Origin: an uncultured Porphyromonadaceae bacterium
GTDB lineage: Bacteria > Bacteroidota > Bacteroidia > Bacteroidales > Muribaculaceae
Assembly: GCA_947166165.1 (NCBI GenBank)
Contig: CAMVDK010000193.1
Location: 1 to 5,821 of the forward strand
Length of the DNA stretch: 5,821 nt
Reading direction: 5' to 3'
Shown: positions 5,717-5,821 of the stretch, piece after piece
Layout: every line of letters begins with the position of its first letter
Position numbering within the stretch: position 1 is the stretch's first letter
Notes under the pieces: model-generated
Seen by the model: the letters and a program-made list of their open reading frames with translations, nothing else
Databases searched by the model: none
What the model was told of the DNA's origin: nothing
Position numbers and translations under genes: made by a program

Positions 5717-5723
5717 GTTTTTT
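5689..5723 (+). terminator. Rho-independent terminator, second of two
   Basis: Bases 5689-5701 pair with 5705-5717 as a 13-bp stem (two G-U pairs) around a CAA loop, followed at once by six T (5718-5723). This is a textbook terminator and backs up the weaker T-run of the first. It isolates the next promoter from readthrough. Confidence 0.85.
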
Positions 5724-5754
5724 GGGGAAGGCTGCCGATAAAGTGCGGGCGGAT

Positions 5755-5785
5755 TTTGCGGTTTGGGCGATTTTGCGTATATTTG
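5755..5785 (+). promoter_or_regulatory. Bacteroidota consensus promoter of the next gene
   Basis: TTTG (5755-5758), 19 bp, then TATATTTG (5778-5785) is a full match to the Bacteroidota -33/-7 consensus, with the same spacing as the tRNA promoter. The start of transcription would fall near 5790-5795, about 20 bases before the ATG at 5814. Confidence 0.8.
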
Positions 5786-5813
5786 CAGTCGATAACTGAA
5801 ACACCGGCCAGCC

Positions 5814-5821
5814 ATGACAAC
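5814..5821 (+). CDS. Start of a further gene, cut by the window edge
   Basis: ATG at 5814-5816 follows a consensus promoter at a suitable distance and begins Met-Thr before the window ends. The call rests on the promoter, not on any protein similarity. Confidence 0.4.

Noticed and set aside
3396..5804. 802-codon minus-strand open frame
   Set aside because: It mirrors the secreted-protein gene codon for codon, is Val/His/Gly-rich as expected from reversed Asp/Tyr/Asn codons, and crosses both terminators; the plus strand has the signal peptide and domains.

Overview
The window looks like a chromosomal segment of a fairly GC-rich Bacteroidota bacterium, most likely order Bacteroidales (Prevotellaceae- or Muribaculaceae-like). 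The evidence is two near-perfect Bacteroidota promoters (-33 TTG-type box, 19 bp, TAnnTTTG), an integrase of the Bacteroidales type, phage-type proteins of a kind seen in Bacteroidales prophages, and a large secreted protein with a Bacteroidales-style C-terminal module. Genus cannot be fixed from the sequence alone.

Left part (1-2950): the right-hand end of an integrated element, probably a prophage or prophage remnant. A plus-strand gene (34-1508) resembles tail or baseplate-region proteins of Bacteroidales prophages. It is split by a one-base frameshift near base 733. It runs tail to tail into a minus-strand tyrosine recombinase gene (1500-2717), and the two coding ends overlap by 9 bp. Between the integrase start and the tRNA lie paired TTGTCCCG direct repeats and a small palindrome with a 6-bp spacer, which look like recombinase binding sites. 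The 3' end of a minus-strand tRNA-Pro(CGG) gene faces the element, the usual layout of an element inserted at a tRNA gene.

Middle (2902-3419): tRNA-Pro with its own promoter (3043-3073) and a hairpin-plus-T-run terminator (2902-2942). A GC-rich noncoding stretch with several hairpins follows, then an AT-rich leader upstream of the next gene.

Right part (3420-5821): one long host gene (3420-5591) encodes a 723-residue exported protein. It has a signal peptide, about three diverged internal repeats, a beta-rich C-terminal region and a terminal segment resembling type IX secretion sorting domains. Its function is unknown. Two tandem rho-independent terminators follow (5624-5655 and 5689-5723), then a consensus promoter (5755-5785) and the first codons of another plus-strand gene cut by the window edge (from 5814).

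The left genes and the right gene are functionally separate, mobile element versus host chromosome. I see no CRISPR array, toxin-antitoxin pair, defence operon or other obvious new multi-gene system. The most interesting parts are the attachment region with its phased repeats, the variant active site of the recombinase, and the uncharacterised repeat protein.
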